A stretch of DNA of 64,000 nucleotides from Helopsaltes ochotensis. Lineage: Eukaryota; Chordata; Aves; Passeriformes; Locustellidae. The notes beneath the pieces were generated by a model. The model made no database searches. It was not told where the DNA came from and saw nothing but the letters and a program-made list of their open reading frames with translations. The DNA is taken from positions 486,779 to 550,778 of the forward strand of contig VXBM01000544.1 in NCBI GenBank assembly GCA_013400155.1, written 5' to 3'. Positions 13,150 through 26,900 of the stretch are shown piece by piece. The first letter of the stretch is position 1. Each line of letters opens with the position of its first letter. Both the position numbers and the translations under genes were made by a program.

Positions 13150-16100
13150 GTAAGTATTCCTTTTTTTTTTGTTTTTTAACTGTCAGACCAGCACACAAAC
13201 CACTGAACCATATGCCAGCTTCAGGTAACTGAAGCTTATGGATGATAGTTCTTTGCTTCTTGCTCTTACCTTATTTCTTTGGTGGCAGTGTGGGCATGCA
13301 GCAAGGAGCAGAGCTGGATTAGCAGCTTCAGCTGTTGAGTCACACTGCCTGGTCCATCTGACAGTGAAGATTTTCATATCATTATTTTCTCAAGAATGGA
13401 GAAGTAATGCACAGATTTTTTTCCATCTATCTGACAGTACTTCAAGATTTTCAACATTATTTCTTATTGTTTTAATTTTTTTTTTCTTTGAGGAAACAAG
13501 CAGGTGCCCAGCATTTCTTCTGGTTATGATGCACTGTAGATAAACAGCTCAGTACTTTGAACCAAGCAAGTTCTCAGTTCTTTCTCCAGTGTGGGGGAGC
13601 CTGGGTGTGAGTAAATTGTTTAAATAGTTCCCATGTCACTGCTGTTGTCACAGGGAATGAATGGGATGAGATCACTGCAAGGGACAGAGGCTGCCCCAAA
13701 TGCTTCCACTCTTAGTCTGGTAAACAGTTTGCCTGAGATACAATGGAGTCACCTTAAAGATGTGATCTGATAACAGAGTTTGAGAAATATGTCTTATCAA
13801 ACCACTTCCCCTATCTTAGCAAGGTTCTAGGAGGAGTTCAGTGCTCTAGATTAACTTCTGACGCATTTCAAGGGTGGTTTTTGACTTGCATAAACAAATG
13901 TAACCTTAAATGAACAAAAGTAATTGAAAACACTGGCACTCTAATGTGCTGGTGCAGAGTTTTGCTATTGGCTCAGGTTAAACAAGGCAACTATCCAAAA
14001 TTCAAGGTAATGCTCTGTGCCACATCTGCCATCCAGATAGCTCCAGACAGATGAGGTCATTCCTTGGCATTTACTTGCTTTTAGTTCATTGAGTATATTC
14101 CCAATTTACATACCTAGTGGAGAACAATATTCCTTTGATGGCAAGATCTCCAAGTTAGATTTGGTTAGCCAAACATGAGCCTGGTTAACGTTCCTGGAGG
14201 ATCTCAGACACAGGTGCCCAAACCAGATGCATCCTAACTAGTCACAAGTTATTTCAGGTTCAGTTTGAAGGCACTTAAACATCAGATTTCTGTGCCAAGT
14301 ACAGTTATTGCAGATACGGCCTTGGAGAACTTTTCTGGAATTCTAAGTTGGTTTTTGTTTTGGTTTTTTTTTTTTTTTATATACTTGTCACAGCTATTTT
14401 GTGAATTCACTGAGCAAGTAGCTGTTGTCTGGTTAATGTGAATATAATGCAATCTTTAGAATGGGTATGAAATTGGGGAACTGTGATTCACTTCCACTGC
14501 AGCCAAGGTAAACACAGCATAATCCTGAGGCATGCCAGAGGGTTTTTAAATACCCCTTCTGAAGCTTGCAGACCATCATGTACCTTATGTAAAGGATGAA
14601 AAGCAAAGCCCCTATTTCCTAGGTAGGATGTTTTGCTAGTGGAACTTGTTTGAGCATACATGTACACTCCTTGTTATGTCAGTTGCCCTATAATTACAGA
14701 GCCCTCAGTATTTGATGTGTTGCTGGATTCAGCTCTGGGGGACCCCAAGATCTGTCACTGAAATCCTAATCCTTTATCTTATAAATTCTTTGCTTTGGTT
14801 TGCTTAGGTTTTGAATTGTTGTTTGAATCCTCCTAGATTCTTATACTTCTACAAGACATCAAGGGCTATCTTAAGATGATTAGCTTGATCCCTCACAGTG
14901 TATCACTTAGTTATACTTTTGATCTAAGTTTCCAAATCCAGTACTGCTTCTTTCTGCAGTGACCTCTGAACCAGGAGTCACATTCTACAGCTCCTTGACT
15001 AATTGGTGTGGGAAGAGCATTAGACAAAGAGCTGTTTATGTAATCTCCCCTCTTGGATTCTCCCATTAGGAGTGTGACAATGTGTGAGATGTACTGGAAG
15101 TCAGATGTAGGGAACCTGGTTCTGTCCTGGGAAGACAGGCAGAGCCTGGTGTAACACACTCTGCTGAGCCTTTCTGTTCCCCGGGGCTTCACTTTGCCCT
15201 AAACCAGCATCTGCATCCAAGTTGCTGCTCACTTGCATTAAGTCAGCTCAGCAGAGCCTAATGCATTCCTTCTGAGACTCAAAAGTAGCCTTCTTCCTAA
15301 GCATCATAGCATTCCCTTTAGGGTATCCCAAAATTTTGAGGGAAAAAATCTAAAATGTGAATTACTTGTGCATGCTTTAAAACTGCATCTATCCCTGCTT
15401 GTGTCCTATTATTAGAGTACATGGAACTCTGCCAAGCTTTTCTGTATCCCTGTTTCATTGGCTATATCTTGCTGCAGCAAAGCAGAATTTTAGGGTGTTT
15501 CCCAACTATATTTTTTTCTTTCCATGCTCCAAGCAACAGTCATGTTCAAGCTTGTGAGCTGGTGGTTTTGCCTCATTGATGTACCTGATTGAGGGCAGTT
15601 GAGATCAGAATCTGACTCCTTGCCCACTCCCCAAGCAAATGATGGCTCTGTAGCTGGTGCATCTTTATTTTGTATTTTCAGGATTGGAAGAGGAGATCTG
15701 AGTTGACCTAAACCTTTGCTATTTATGGTTTAGTTTAGTAGCTTCCAGTCTGAAACAAGAAGTCTCCAACCCTCCTCAGTTTTTTCTGTTTAAGCAGAAC
15801 TGGCTAGTGGGTTTTTGCATTTATATGAAAATTTATTGCACCCTAACCAGGGACTACAATCTCATTCTATCCCCAGCAATATAATGTCTTTTTTGGCGCT
15901 GACTTTTTGTGGAAGACTTGTTAAATTTCTTTTCCGTTTCAGTATGTTCCTGCAGTGAGCAGGCAGTTTTTTCTGCCAAGCTTGTAACATCCAAATCTTC
16001 ATAAAAATCAGTATGATGTGGGCAATAGGAAAAATCTGGAGGCAGAAGCAACATCTGAAAAGGATTGTCACTTATGGAATCATCTATAGGCTGTTTAAGT

Positions 16101-19100
16101 TGAACACAGTATAAAAAAAACAAAATTCAGAGCTGGATCAGCATAGTTTCTCTCCCACAAAATTTGCCCACATTTCTTTAACCAATTTCTTATCAAAAAT
16201 AGGGATTATAGTGCAGCTATTTCCACTGTAATTATTTTGACTTTGATGTAAGTTCCCTTAAAACATGTCTGATGTACTCCCTCAGCTGTCCCCAAGCATA
16301 GCCCTTCAAATAATCTGCTTTTGGGGGTAATTTGCTGGCAAACTCCACAGGAGTTGCCCTGGCAACAGTTTCCTCATGCAAGGCTCTGATTTTTGCTGCT
16401 CATTTTCGAAGTGGGCTTGGAAAATCCTCATTCCAGTTTCAATACTACAGCTCACTAGCATCTATTGTTGCCTCTTCTATTCCTCCCAGCTGATGGCTTC
16501 ACGTTTCTCTTCCTTTCAAGGCCGTGGCTGCCCCATTCCATGACTGTTTGGAGTGGAGACCTTGGCATAGTTGCCTTTTAGAGAACAGTCCTCCAGCCTT
16601 AGATGACACACGAGGCAGACCCTCTGCTAAAAGCCTGTTCCAACAACCATTTGTAGATGCTGCTTGTTCTGACAAAAAGGTGAAGAGTGACCAGGTTGAG
16701 ATTAGAAGGCTCTGTAGCCTGGCTTGCTCCTCACATCTGACACCCCTCTTGTACACAGGTGTGTGTTTTTAGTGTGCAAACACAGTTCGTGCCAGAGCTT
16801 GCTCCAAAATCTGGTTTTGCCTAATGTTTTCCTTATCTGGCACTCCCAAATTCCTCATTCTCTCTCCTCCAGGGACACACTAACCCTTTCATATTCTGGC
16901 CTGGGATAGTGACACTCCTCCACAGTGTTGCTTTTCAGATAGGTGGCAGAGCAACTGCACAGCTCCATGCAGAAGTCCTGGTATTGGGTTTGCATGGGAT
17001 AACACCCTCTGAAAACCTGTGAAACCATAAACACATGAAATCGGTTTGGGTGCTGTAATTAAAGGTAAATCTATCCACGTTCAGGAATTTCTTTAGTTAA
17101 GCAGGTGAGATGTTTAGTCACAGCGTTAGTTTGTCACTGTGATGACTTCCTACAGAAAAGCAGAAAGATAATGTGTATTCTAAATTTTTCCATCATATAT
17201 TTTGCTTCTGTCATATTTCACCTCCACCACCACCTGTTCTTTTTGTAGGGTGAAAGGGGATTCCCAGGCTTGGAAGGACAGCCAGGTTTGCCTGGATTTC
17301 CAGGACCAGAAGGACCACCTGGTCCAAGAGGCTCAAAGGTAAGTCCCAATTCACTTGAATGGTATGAAGGTGCTGGGCAGCGTTAGTTTTATTGTAGTGC
17401 TGATCCTAAGCAATTCCAGAACTCCTGATTATCATTGGTTTAAATCTTCAGCTGTTGGGATATTACAGGTTTTTTGGTTGATTGGTGTGAATAGTCAGCC
17501 AGTGGAAAAAGATAGCTCTGAGTTTCCTGTCCAGTTCTTCACCTACACAGGTGCTTGCCAGCCCTGCCTTTCACTGGGCTGCACATCGGGGTCAAAGAAC
17601 AGGTTTGGCAAGGTGCTGGGAGGGAGCTTTGTTAGTCCTTGCACTAAGGAGATCCTGCCTTAGCTGAGTTTACTGATAAGAGCAGAGTTTAGCTCTCAGC
17701 TGCCCTGGGGCTCCCACCATGGAGGTAAACTGTTGTTTGCACCTGGTGGCATTCCTGGAATGGGATTCCTGGGCTGGGTTTGGGTGGGGTGATGCAAATG
17801 AAGACCTCACTGAACCTATGTGCAGAGAGCTGAGGAATGCTCCTGGCTTTCCCTGGGGGGCTTCCATTTATTTCTATTTTCTTTTACTACTGAATTGCAT
17901 CCTTACACACAGATGGGCAATTCAGCAGTAAAATTCCTCTGAATATATTTGCCTTTAACATAGATAAGGATATCCAGGATCTGCCATTTCTTTTATAAAT
18001 GCTCACAGTATAAACCTAACAGAAGCAAAGGAAAAAATAGACAGGTGATAAAAAAATAAAGGAGGTCTACACTAAAAGAGAAGATTAATTGGATATAACA
18101 AGAGTGAAATAGCAGAGGTCTTGGACTAGAAACTTTTGTTACACTTTTATCCCATAAATGCATTTTCTTAAGGTTTTGATGCAAAGTTCTGCATCAATTG
18201 TGGTTGTGTGATGATCATAACGCTCAGTTAACTCTGGTCCAGCGGTGAACCGTGGCTCTGCCCACAAGGGGCCGCTGGAGGATGCTCCATGGGAGGGCTG
18301 GCCCCGCGACTGGCAGTGACCTGGCAGCACCGTGGCCTTCAGCTAAACTTTCCTCGAAGTCACGCTTCATCACCTGGAACAAATGCTTTTCAGCTCAGAC
18401 TCCAACGCCAAAAGTTAAAATAATTTTGAACTCTTTAACTCAGGAAGTGACAACTGCTATTGAACACGTAGGAGAAAGTTTAGGCTTGCTGTTTGATTTG
18501 ATAGAAAGACAAACTGCAGCTTGAGTGTGGGGTCTTGTTTGTTTGTCTGTTGTTGTTTTTTAGGGTGACGATGGTCTTCCAGGGCCCATTGGACCCAAAG
18601 GAATCAGAGTAAGTATTGATTCAGTTTTAGGGTGATATGCTGGAGTAATGGATAAAAACTAACAGGCATTGGGTGGGTCCTGACAGAAGAGGTGATTGAC
18701 AAGAAAAAAATTGACTTAAATATGAAGAGTAATCAGATTTTTAAAAATTGACTTAAACTAGAAGAGATTGCATGAACAATACTATCTTGTATTAATTATA
18801 CAAAGTAGTACAATCTTAGATATTTGTTGTATTTCATAAGCTCTTTAGGGAGAGCAATCCCAATACTCATTTGATCTGAATTAAATATATTCATCCTCAC
18901 TAGCAAAAAGTGACAAATCACAAATACAGGACCTAAGCAAGTGCCACTGCCTGTGTTTCAATGAATTCTGAAGTAGGGGCACTATGTCTACAGACCATAT
19001 AGGAGAGGTGGACTTGTCTGGAAGTCCTTTAGATTTTGTGCCTTTGCTCTTTCAGTCAGACACTTCAGCTGGTAACAATTGATACATCTCTGACTTCATT

Positions 19101-20925
19101 GGGCTACATCCATTTTTCACACCATGAGTGCTTTTTTATTTTCCCTGTATTTATAATCTATTACTTTAGTAGTTCTGCACTGTTTTTCCTAAGTTTTTGT
19201 GGCTATTTCCCTGAAAGATTGGTAAGAACTTTGAATGCCATGTCAGCATGGCATTCTTTCTTCTTTTTTTTTTTTAACGAGTGATTCAGATGTTTGTCTG
19301 TCTTTACTTACATCTGCACAAGTAAGTTGCATTTAGTGAAATCTTGGTAAATCCTTTTGCACACCCATTTGTGCCACACTGTTTCAAACACGTGGTAATT
19401 TCCTTCTAGGGACCGCCAGGGCTCCCCGGGTTCCCAGGAACACCAGGACTCCCTGTGAGTAAAAATGGGCTGGATAGATCCAAATCTCTTCCTTTTTGTC
19501 TTTCAAGCCCACAAGAGCATCCTGCAATCTAACTCTTCTTTCCTCTTTTCCACTTGAAAGGGATTGCCAGGACAAGATGGACCTCCAGGACCTCAGGGTA
19601 TCCCAGGATGCAATGGAACAAAGGTGGAATTCCTTAAAAAAAATCTTAATGCAACAATCAGCAATAATAAAGATATAATAATAATAATAAATATTAATTT
19701 AATAATATACAATGCAGCAATAGTAAAGAGCTTTTGTTTTCCTGGCTGTAGCCAATAGGTTTAGTCTGTTATGTGCAACAGTGCTTGCTGTTACTGAGTT
19801 GTGAAGGTTATGTCCAAGTAATTCAGACTTACACATTGGAGAGAAGGGCTCATGGTCTCGTACTTAAAGCACAAGTTTTGCCAGAAATTGCCAGCACCAA
19901 GGCACAACATTGTGTGCTCTGCAGTCAGTGAGGTTAAACTCGGTGTTCTACTCCTTGCTTGTGTAAGTTACAGCTGAGAGGTGTGTCTGATAATTAGCTC
20001 AGATGCTGTGCCTTGTCATTGCAGCACACTCTTGCTACCAAGAAAAATTCATATACTTAACAGTGAGAGTTTTTAATTATTAATTGTTGATATTATATTG
20101 AAAATACTGATTCAGCGTCCTTGTTGGAGGGAGTCATTTTATTCTGACGTGCTGCTTAGCTTCACGTTGGGCCTTTCCCAGGAGAGAAGTTGATCTTCTG
20201 TAACATTCCATGAGTTTTCCATCTCTGTAGTGTAGTGCTTTGCCTGGAAGTATGCAGAAACACCTGACTGGAAATTTGTTTCCATCAGTTGTGTGCATTA
20301 ACTAAGTGACTATTCTATCTTGTTCCAATACAATTCTCTATTCTGGAGTCATAAGCTAGCAATTACACTGGACTTCTGAATCAAAATCTGTTTATCTGGT
20401 TTTGTTATGTTTTGGGTTGGTTTTGGCTAATAATTTTCTTCATCCCTAAGGGAGAGCATGGATCCCCAGGCAGTCCAGGTTTTCCTGGTTTACAAGGGCC
20501 TCCTGTAAGTAAAAGACTTTCCAATCTTGTAATACACTGAAAGACTTCTACTGTGAAAAAGAAGATAAATATCAGCCTCTTTTTGCAATTTTTCTTTCAA
20601 TAAATAGGATTTTTTTAATGTTTAATCAGAGTGTTTTAAATGTCCAGTGAAAGTGAGTTTTTCTGCTGCATGCTGTGGTAAAGCTTAAAACCCCCTTTGA
20701 ATTCTCACATGCTGAGATGCTTTACCACCTGCAGAAAAATACAAATACATGCAAATGTGTCAGAGAAGGAAGATCAATTTTCCCATTTGATTCTCAAGTT
20801 CCTAAAAAATTTATTTTCCCCTGTTCCACATATTGTTATCAGTTTGTCTTTAACGTTTGCCTCATGATGTAGATCTGATTAGTGCTTTGCAAACAGCATA
20901 CCAGGGATTTATTTCTATTGATCTT

Positions 20926-20961
<36 letters not shown>

Positions 20962-23900
20962 CTTTTGTTTCTTTTAAACAAAGGGACCCCCTGGTCTGCC
21001 AGGTATGAAGGTGAGTGTGCTGTACTCTCACATCCAGGTACTGAGCAGACATGGGTGAGTAACCTGCTTGTTTCATGCAAGACTCTGTGCATCCACTGGG
21101 ACCTGGAGTGACATTCTTGGTGTTCCTAGGCCACTCCAGTGCAGCTCTCTGGAAATTCTGCAGTGGCTCCTTTGGGTCAGTAGCTTGAGAAGTAGCAGAG
21201 TGTTTCCTGGAGCTGTTTCCTTGGGGCTGTGAGGGCAGTGTTGAGTTAACAAAATGCCTACAAACATCCAGATGCACCATTAGCCTGCCTGTGCACACTC
21301 AAAACACTCCTAAAGACTAAACAATAGTGACCTAAAATACCCAGTGACAAGAACAATACAACACCTTTTGTCCCTTCTGAAAATGTTTTTTGTACTTTAT
21401 ATGTTACATAGATAGCCTTTTCTCCTAATCTAAAGAGTCTCATGGTCTGATGTTGAACCTTTTATTTTTGAAGGGTTTGGTTGTACCTTTGACCGATTAA
21501 GCCTGGGCCAAAACATCAGTTTTGATTTAAATCTATTTAGGAGGAAATTTGACCCACAGAATTACACTGTTCAACTCCTGAGAGGCAGCAAAACACTGGT
21601 ACTGGAAAATTGGGACTATTAAGCTGAACTGTCTTTCTTAGCTCCTTTTCTTACCAATTATTTTCAAGAATTAAAGGACAATCTCATCAGAACATATACA
21701 TTCAAAGCAAAGATATTCCCTGAAATCAATAAGAAACTACTTCAATATGGACCACAAAGCATAATTGTTGTAACAGCACACTCAGCACTAATCTCATGAG
21801 CTGCGACATTGGAAAAAGCTGAATGAGCCTTTTTTCTGTTGTGTCCTATCCACTGCTTTCACATGAAGCTGGAATGTTTCTTTTGTGAAGAACTTGTGTT
21901 TCAATCCCCTAATCTTTTGGAATCTAAATCAATGCTGATATCTTTGTACAAAATAAACCTTTTAAACGTTGTTAGTTTAGCCATTTAGAATCTTCATCTC
22001 TCCTGAACAGAGCTATTCTTGGACAGTCTAGTGCCTATATTAAAGTGTACTGCTGGGGTGTAACATAGCTCAGAGTCTCTTAGTGTCTTAGGAGCCACTG
22101 TATGCCCTTTGGAGTCAAAATGATGCTGAGGAATTGTAAAATGTGTTGTTAAATAAAGTCAACTGTATATTTTTTCTAGGGTGAACCAGGTGAAATAATT
22201 ACATCCTTGCTGCCAGGACAGAAAGGTGACCCAGGATTTCCAGGTCTTCCAGGAATACCTGTAAGTTGCATAAAGTACCATTAGGCTGTGTTCTGCCAAA
22301 AAGATAACATGAAAACTACTCTTATTACAGCACAGTTGGCAGCTTGGTGCTTGGGGATTCCTACGTTTTCTTGGAGATGGGCTCACATTCAGTGTACCTC
22401 TGATTTATGGCTGCAGGGAAAGTGTGTGATTCCATATTGCTCTTAACCCACAGAAACCAGAGAGGTCCCCTGGTCAGGAAGGTGACATCTAGCAGACAGC
22501 AGTGCTCAGTAACTGATTTGCTTCCCTGCTTTCCCTGCCTCTTCCCCCTTCCTAGGCATTCTTTGTATCAGTTCTGGCCTTCCCTTCCCTCCCTCACTCT
22601 GAGTCAGTCCCATCTGGTTCTGTGGCTGTAGCTGCTGTTTTGGATGGTGGGAAGGAGAGGGTGATGCCTCAGCTGTTCTCCTCAAGTTGCTCCTCCTGGA
22701 CAGTGTTTCTGCTCCCCCAGCAGCGCTCTGTGGAAACAGCTGTGACTGCAGGCCCTGCGCTTCCCCACTGAGCCATTCCCTGCTCTAGTGCAAGAGCAAG
22801 GGGAGCCGAAAATGAGTCTATCAGCACTGGGCAGAAGCCAGGCTCCCATTTCCTGGTACACACAGGCAGGCCCCACGCTGTTCTGTGACCAGACTGAGCC
22901 TGTTAGCATCTCTGCTCCTCTGATCTCTGCTTCCCTATTGTCTGCTTCTGGCTGGGAGGAATCACAAACACAAAGTGTTTTGTTGTGCAGAGCACGAAGA
23001 GAAAGAAAGTGCAAAAGTAGTTCAGAACAAGCAAAAAAGCATTCCCTTCTCTGAGCCAGAGAGATGCATTGATGTTAAGGGCAGAACTCTCCTAACATGA
23101 TGGACACTCCTTTAGGCCTTTCCCCAAGCACAGACTGGTAGGTTAGTGGTCAGATACATTGATTTGGCACATTTGGGATGCCAGCTCTTGGGGTTATTTG
23201 AGCTTGAAGCTCTCACTGGGGTGTTTTTTCATCAAAAGGTGCCTCTCATGTCCTCTTCCTCAACAGGGCCCACGTGGCTCCGTGGGAATCCCAGGTCCAG
23301 CTGGCCCTCTAGGGCCCCCAGGGTTGACGGTAAGGTTCTTTAACCTGGTGCTCATAAAGCCTTAAATGGGACAGATACTACTTCATTTTGGGTTCTGAGG
23401 CAGGTCAGTAAAGTGCAGAGATCCTGGTAATCAGGACTTGGCATGAGGACAGCAGCTACCATACATTCAGTTCAGCCTGCAGCTGTTACTGTGCACTTTT
23501 AAATAAGATACTTCTGAAAGAACCTGCTCCCAGACACCTTTTTGCTTTAAATTGTGCTGAATTGTTGTGCAGGCTTCTTACTTGTGTGAAACTTGAGATC
23601 AGATTTAGCTTATTTAGACTATGATGTTTAATATCTGACTGTTTAATTTCATTTTATTCTCTTACTTAAGGGAAAAAACTAGTTGCTTACATATTTGTGA
23701 AGTTGAATAGCATGAGTTTTCAAAGGCAGGCAAGGTGCCTTGTCAGCGTGGAGATAATTCACCAGAATCAAAGCTGTGACATTGTTGTGGGTGGTTTCTT
23801 CTGCAGGGCTTTGTAAAGTGCTTTTAAATGACTTGGTTTTTTGGTTTCCTTTTTTGATAGGGACCTCCTGGTCCACCAGGGCTGCCAGGACCCAAGGTAT

Positions 23901-26900
23901 TGTCTTTCTCGTATCAATGGTGCTGGTGGACTGTTTTCTTTCTCTTTCTTTTTGTGACTTCTAAGGACTTATGGGTTATACTTTTTGCAGGGTAATATGG
24001 GCTTGAATTTCCAAGGACCCAAAGGTGAAAAAGTGAGTAGGTGATCATAATGATATTTTTACTTATTGCTTTCAAAGTACTTATGCTTGCCATTTTTGCT
24101 TGTATTGCCTGTAACAAACTGCATCTTCCTACACATTAGGGTGAACAAGGTCTTCAGGGACCTCCAGGGCCACCAGGACAAATTGGAGAGCAGAAAAGAC
24201 CAAATGACATTGAGTTTCAGAAAGGAGATCAGGTGAGTGGGACACTACACTCGTCTGCAGTGAATGTGGGGTCAAGCTGCAGCCTCTCCTGCTTTGGCTC
24301 ATGTGCTCACATCCTGCTTACTGCAGAGGTTCTGGTTTTTTCTCAGAGTACTGAGATATTGAATATTCCAGGCCCGAGTACTTTTCCTTTAATAGAAAGC
24401 ATGCCAGTCACAATAATTGTTACTTCCCTTAGTAAAACAACTATTCTAAATAAACTCTTAAAGGCACTTCATAGTAACATGAAAAGCAGTTAAAATACTC
24501 CCATTCCTTGGAACACCCAGAATTGCAATTTTCAAAGCAGCCTGGGGATTCAGATTCCCACTAATTAACCAGCTGTGTCATCCATTGTGAAGGAGTCTTT
24601 CAAAAATTCTAATTCAATTTCTTCTTTTTTTGTTGTTAGTGATGCCCCAAGATCTTTATTCCTTGTGGTCTGAATAAAGTGCTTTCCCTGTTTCTGGCAT
24701 CTCAAAAGTAAATATCAATCATATTGTTACAAGTAAAACCACTGGTTTGATTTGTATGGATCCCTCCCTCCCCATAAATGCCAGAAGGTCATTGGGAGAA
24801 TTAGCATTTTTAAAGTTGTTACATTTTTTTCTCTTTCTTTTTCACTGGGGAGCATTTTGCTGTGCTGTTTAATTCTGGGTGTCACAGACAGTCTGAGCAA
24901 AACCAGCAGGATCATGGGTGTGCCTGCATGTCACATTTTCCTTGAAGGTTTTGTGATATTCTCAAATACCACCCTGGGTATATTAGAAGAGTTGAGGTAG
25001 ATACTTTGAGGGGAAAATGTCGAGTGATCATTTTTGTGCTCCGATTAATTTGCAAATGTCACTGAAGTAACTGAACTTCATTAGTTTCTTCCATCAGTAT
25101 TTGGATCAGTTTCTTCCCTTCCATCTTATCTTGGGAAATGTGCCAGAGAAGAAAGCTTTGGGACACAGCAGTGTTTTATTTTAGCAGGGTGTAGGGCAAT
25201 TCTGCCCTTCATCTTCATCAAAACCATTTGTTAGTTTTCCTTTCAGAGGAGCATTAAGCACCACTAAGGCATTAACTAGAACTATGTGCTGGTTGAAGTG
25301 CACAGTCATCCTAGAAAAGTCTCTGGTTTTGTCTGTAACTGGGTGTAAAAGGACAGAAACTAAAGAGCAGCATTGTGTGTCTTTATAATTCTAAGAAAAC
25401 ACAAGATGACATTTTGATCACGCTGTTGTTGAAGCAAAAGTTCATTTGATTTTATTGGGGTCAGAATAATTTGTTTCTGTCATCAGGGACCTCTGAAGGA
25501 CTAATCATACTGGCACTAATTTATGTAAATGTACAAAGTAAAAGCATTCTACCTACATTCTTTTTAAAGCAGTAAGAATAATAGAAATGAGAACTTTTTA
25601 ACACTGTGATCCTGTGACACTTTTCTAACAAACACATTGAGATGCTGATGGCCTCTCCATTTCAGCAATTACCAGTAATCTAATGACTGTTGCTGCTATA
25701 ATTTCAGCAGGATCTGGCATTTGTTAGTTCTTTATTCCTTTTTTCCTTTCTTTCTCTTTACTGTTAGATAGCACCTGCAGGCCACCAAAGCAGCTGCTGC
25801 AGTGCAGTTGTGTAGGAGGCAGTTGTGTTTTTACTGGAGTGAATCATCTAAATAAACAGGATGAGCAGCTAATAAAATTTATAGATTCACTTGAAATTCC
25901 CCACAAAGAAAGAATAAATGTGATCTTTTAAAACTTAGAATCTAAATGACAGCAAAAATATTCTATTTAAGAGTAAAAGTCAGCTGAGCTGCTAGGGAGT
26001 GATGGAGGCTTTAATCCTCTTTTTCTCTGCCCATGCTTGACAGGGTATTCCAGGTGATCCAGGCCCACCAGGACTTCCTGGGCCACCAGGCCCTCCTGTG
26101 AGTAGAACTCTTAGTTCTATTTTATTTTTTTGCATCTGTATCAGAACTGTAACTTCATTCTGCTCTGCCTTGTGAGCTCAGTTTAAGATGACGTTTGTGT
26201 GTCCAGGGTCTTCCCGGTGGTGTAAAAGGTGAAAAAGGTGAGCAAGGAGAACCAGGCAAAAGAGTAAGTAGTCTGTTTAACCAAACACTTATATTTCCAT
26301 TCAGTGTTATCTTTGACAATTAAGCAAATGTTGAATTCAGGTGGGGCCATCAGCTTATGGGTAAGAGACCACTTTTTTTTTTTTCCTCCTTGTAACCTGG
26401 CAACTGGTAGATGATGTACAGGGGTCATGGCAGCTTCTAGCTGTGGCTCTCTCAGTGCTTTCTGATAGAATTGTCTACATGTAGATCTCAGTTTGGGGGG
26501 CAGGAGAAGAGAGTTTAAATTATGTTATCTGGTTAACATGTGAAAACCTTCAAGGTTGTTGGGCTGCTTGTCTGGAGCAGCAGTTTTCTGTTTCCTTTTA
26601 GAAAGGGTCTTTGTTCAGTTTGCTGTGTACTGGGTTGCCAAGCAGCATGAGATTGGTGTGTGTGCATATATAAATATATATGTAAAAGCTGGTCCATGTA
26701 AACTCATTCTTGGTGGATTTGCTTGTGAGCTGAGTCACAAAACCAAGTCTCTGAATGCTGTTAAGACCACAAGTAGTCTGTTTGTCACTTCCCAAGAGAC
26801 TGCCTCAATTTATGTGCTATTTGGGGAGGGCACGAGGCAGGATAGCTTTATCTAGGGGTAGCAAGAGTCACTGTGTTCCTGACCAGACTCAAATCAATCC

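Larger units (their letters stand above)
17339..23266 (+). other. COL4A5: Introns 3-9 of COL4A5
   Basis: These introns separate exons 3 to 10. Intron 3 has a small CpG-containing block at about 18235-18370. Intron 6 starts with an (ATA)n-rich stretch (19662-19713). Intron 7 ends in a very long T run at the exon 8 acceptor. Introns 8 and 9 (about 1.2 and 1.0 kb) show nothing recognizable. Confidence 0.75.
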
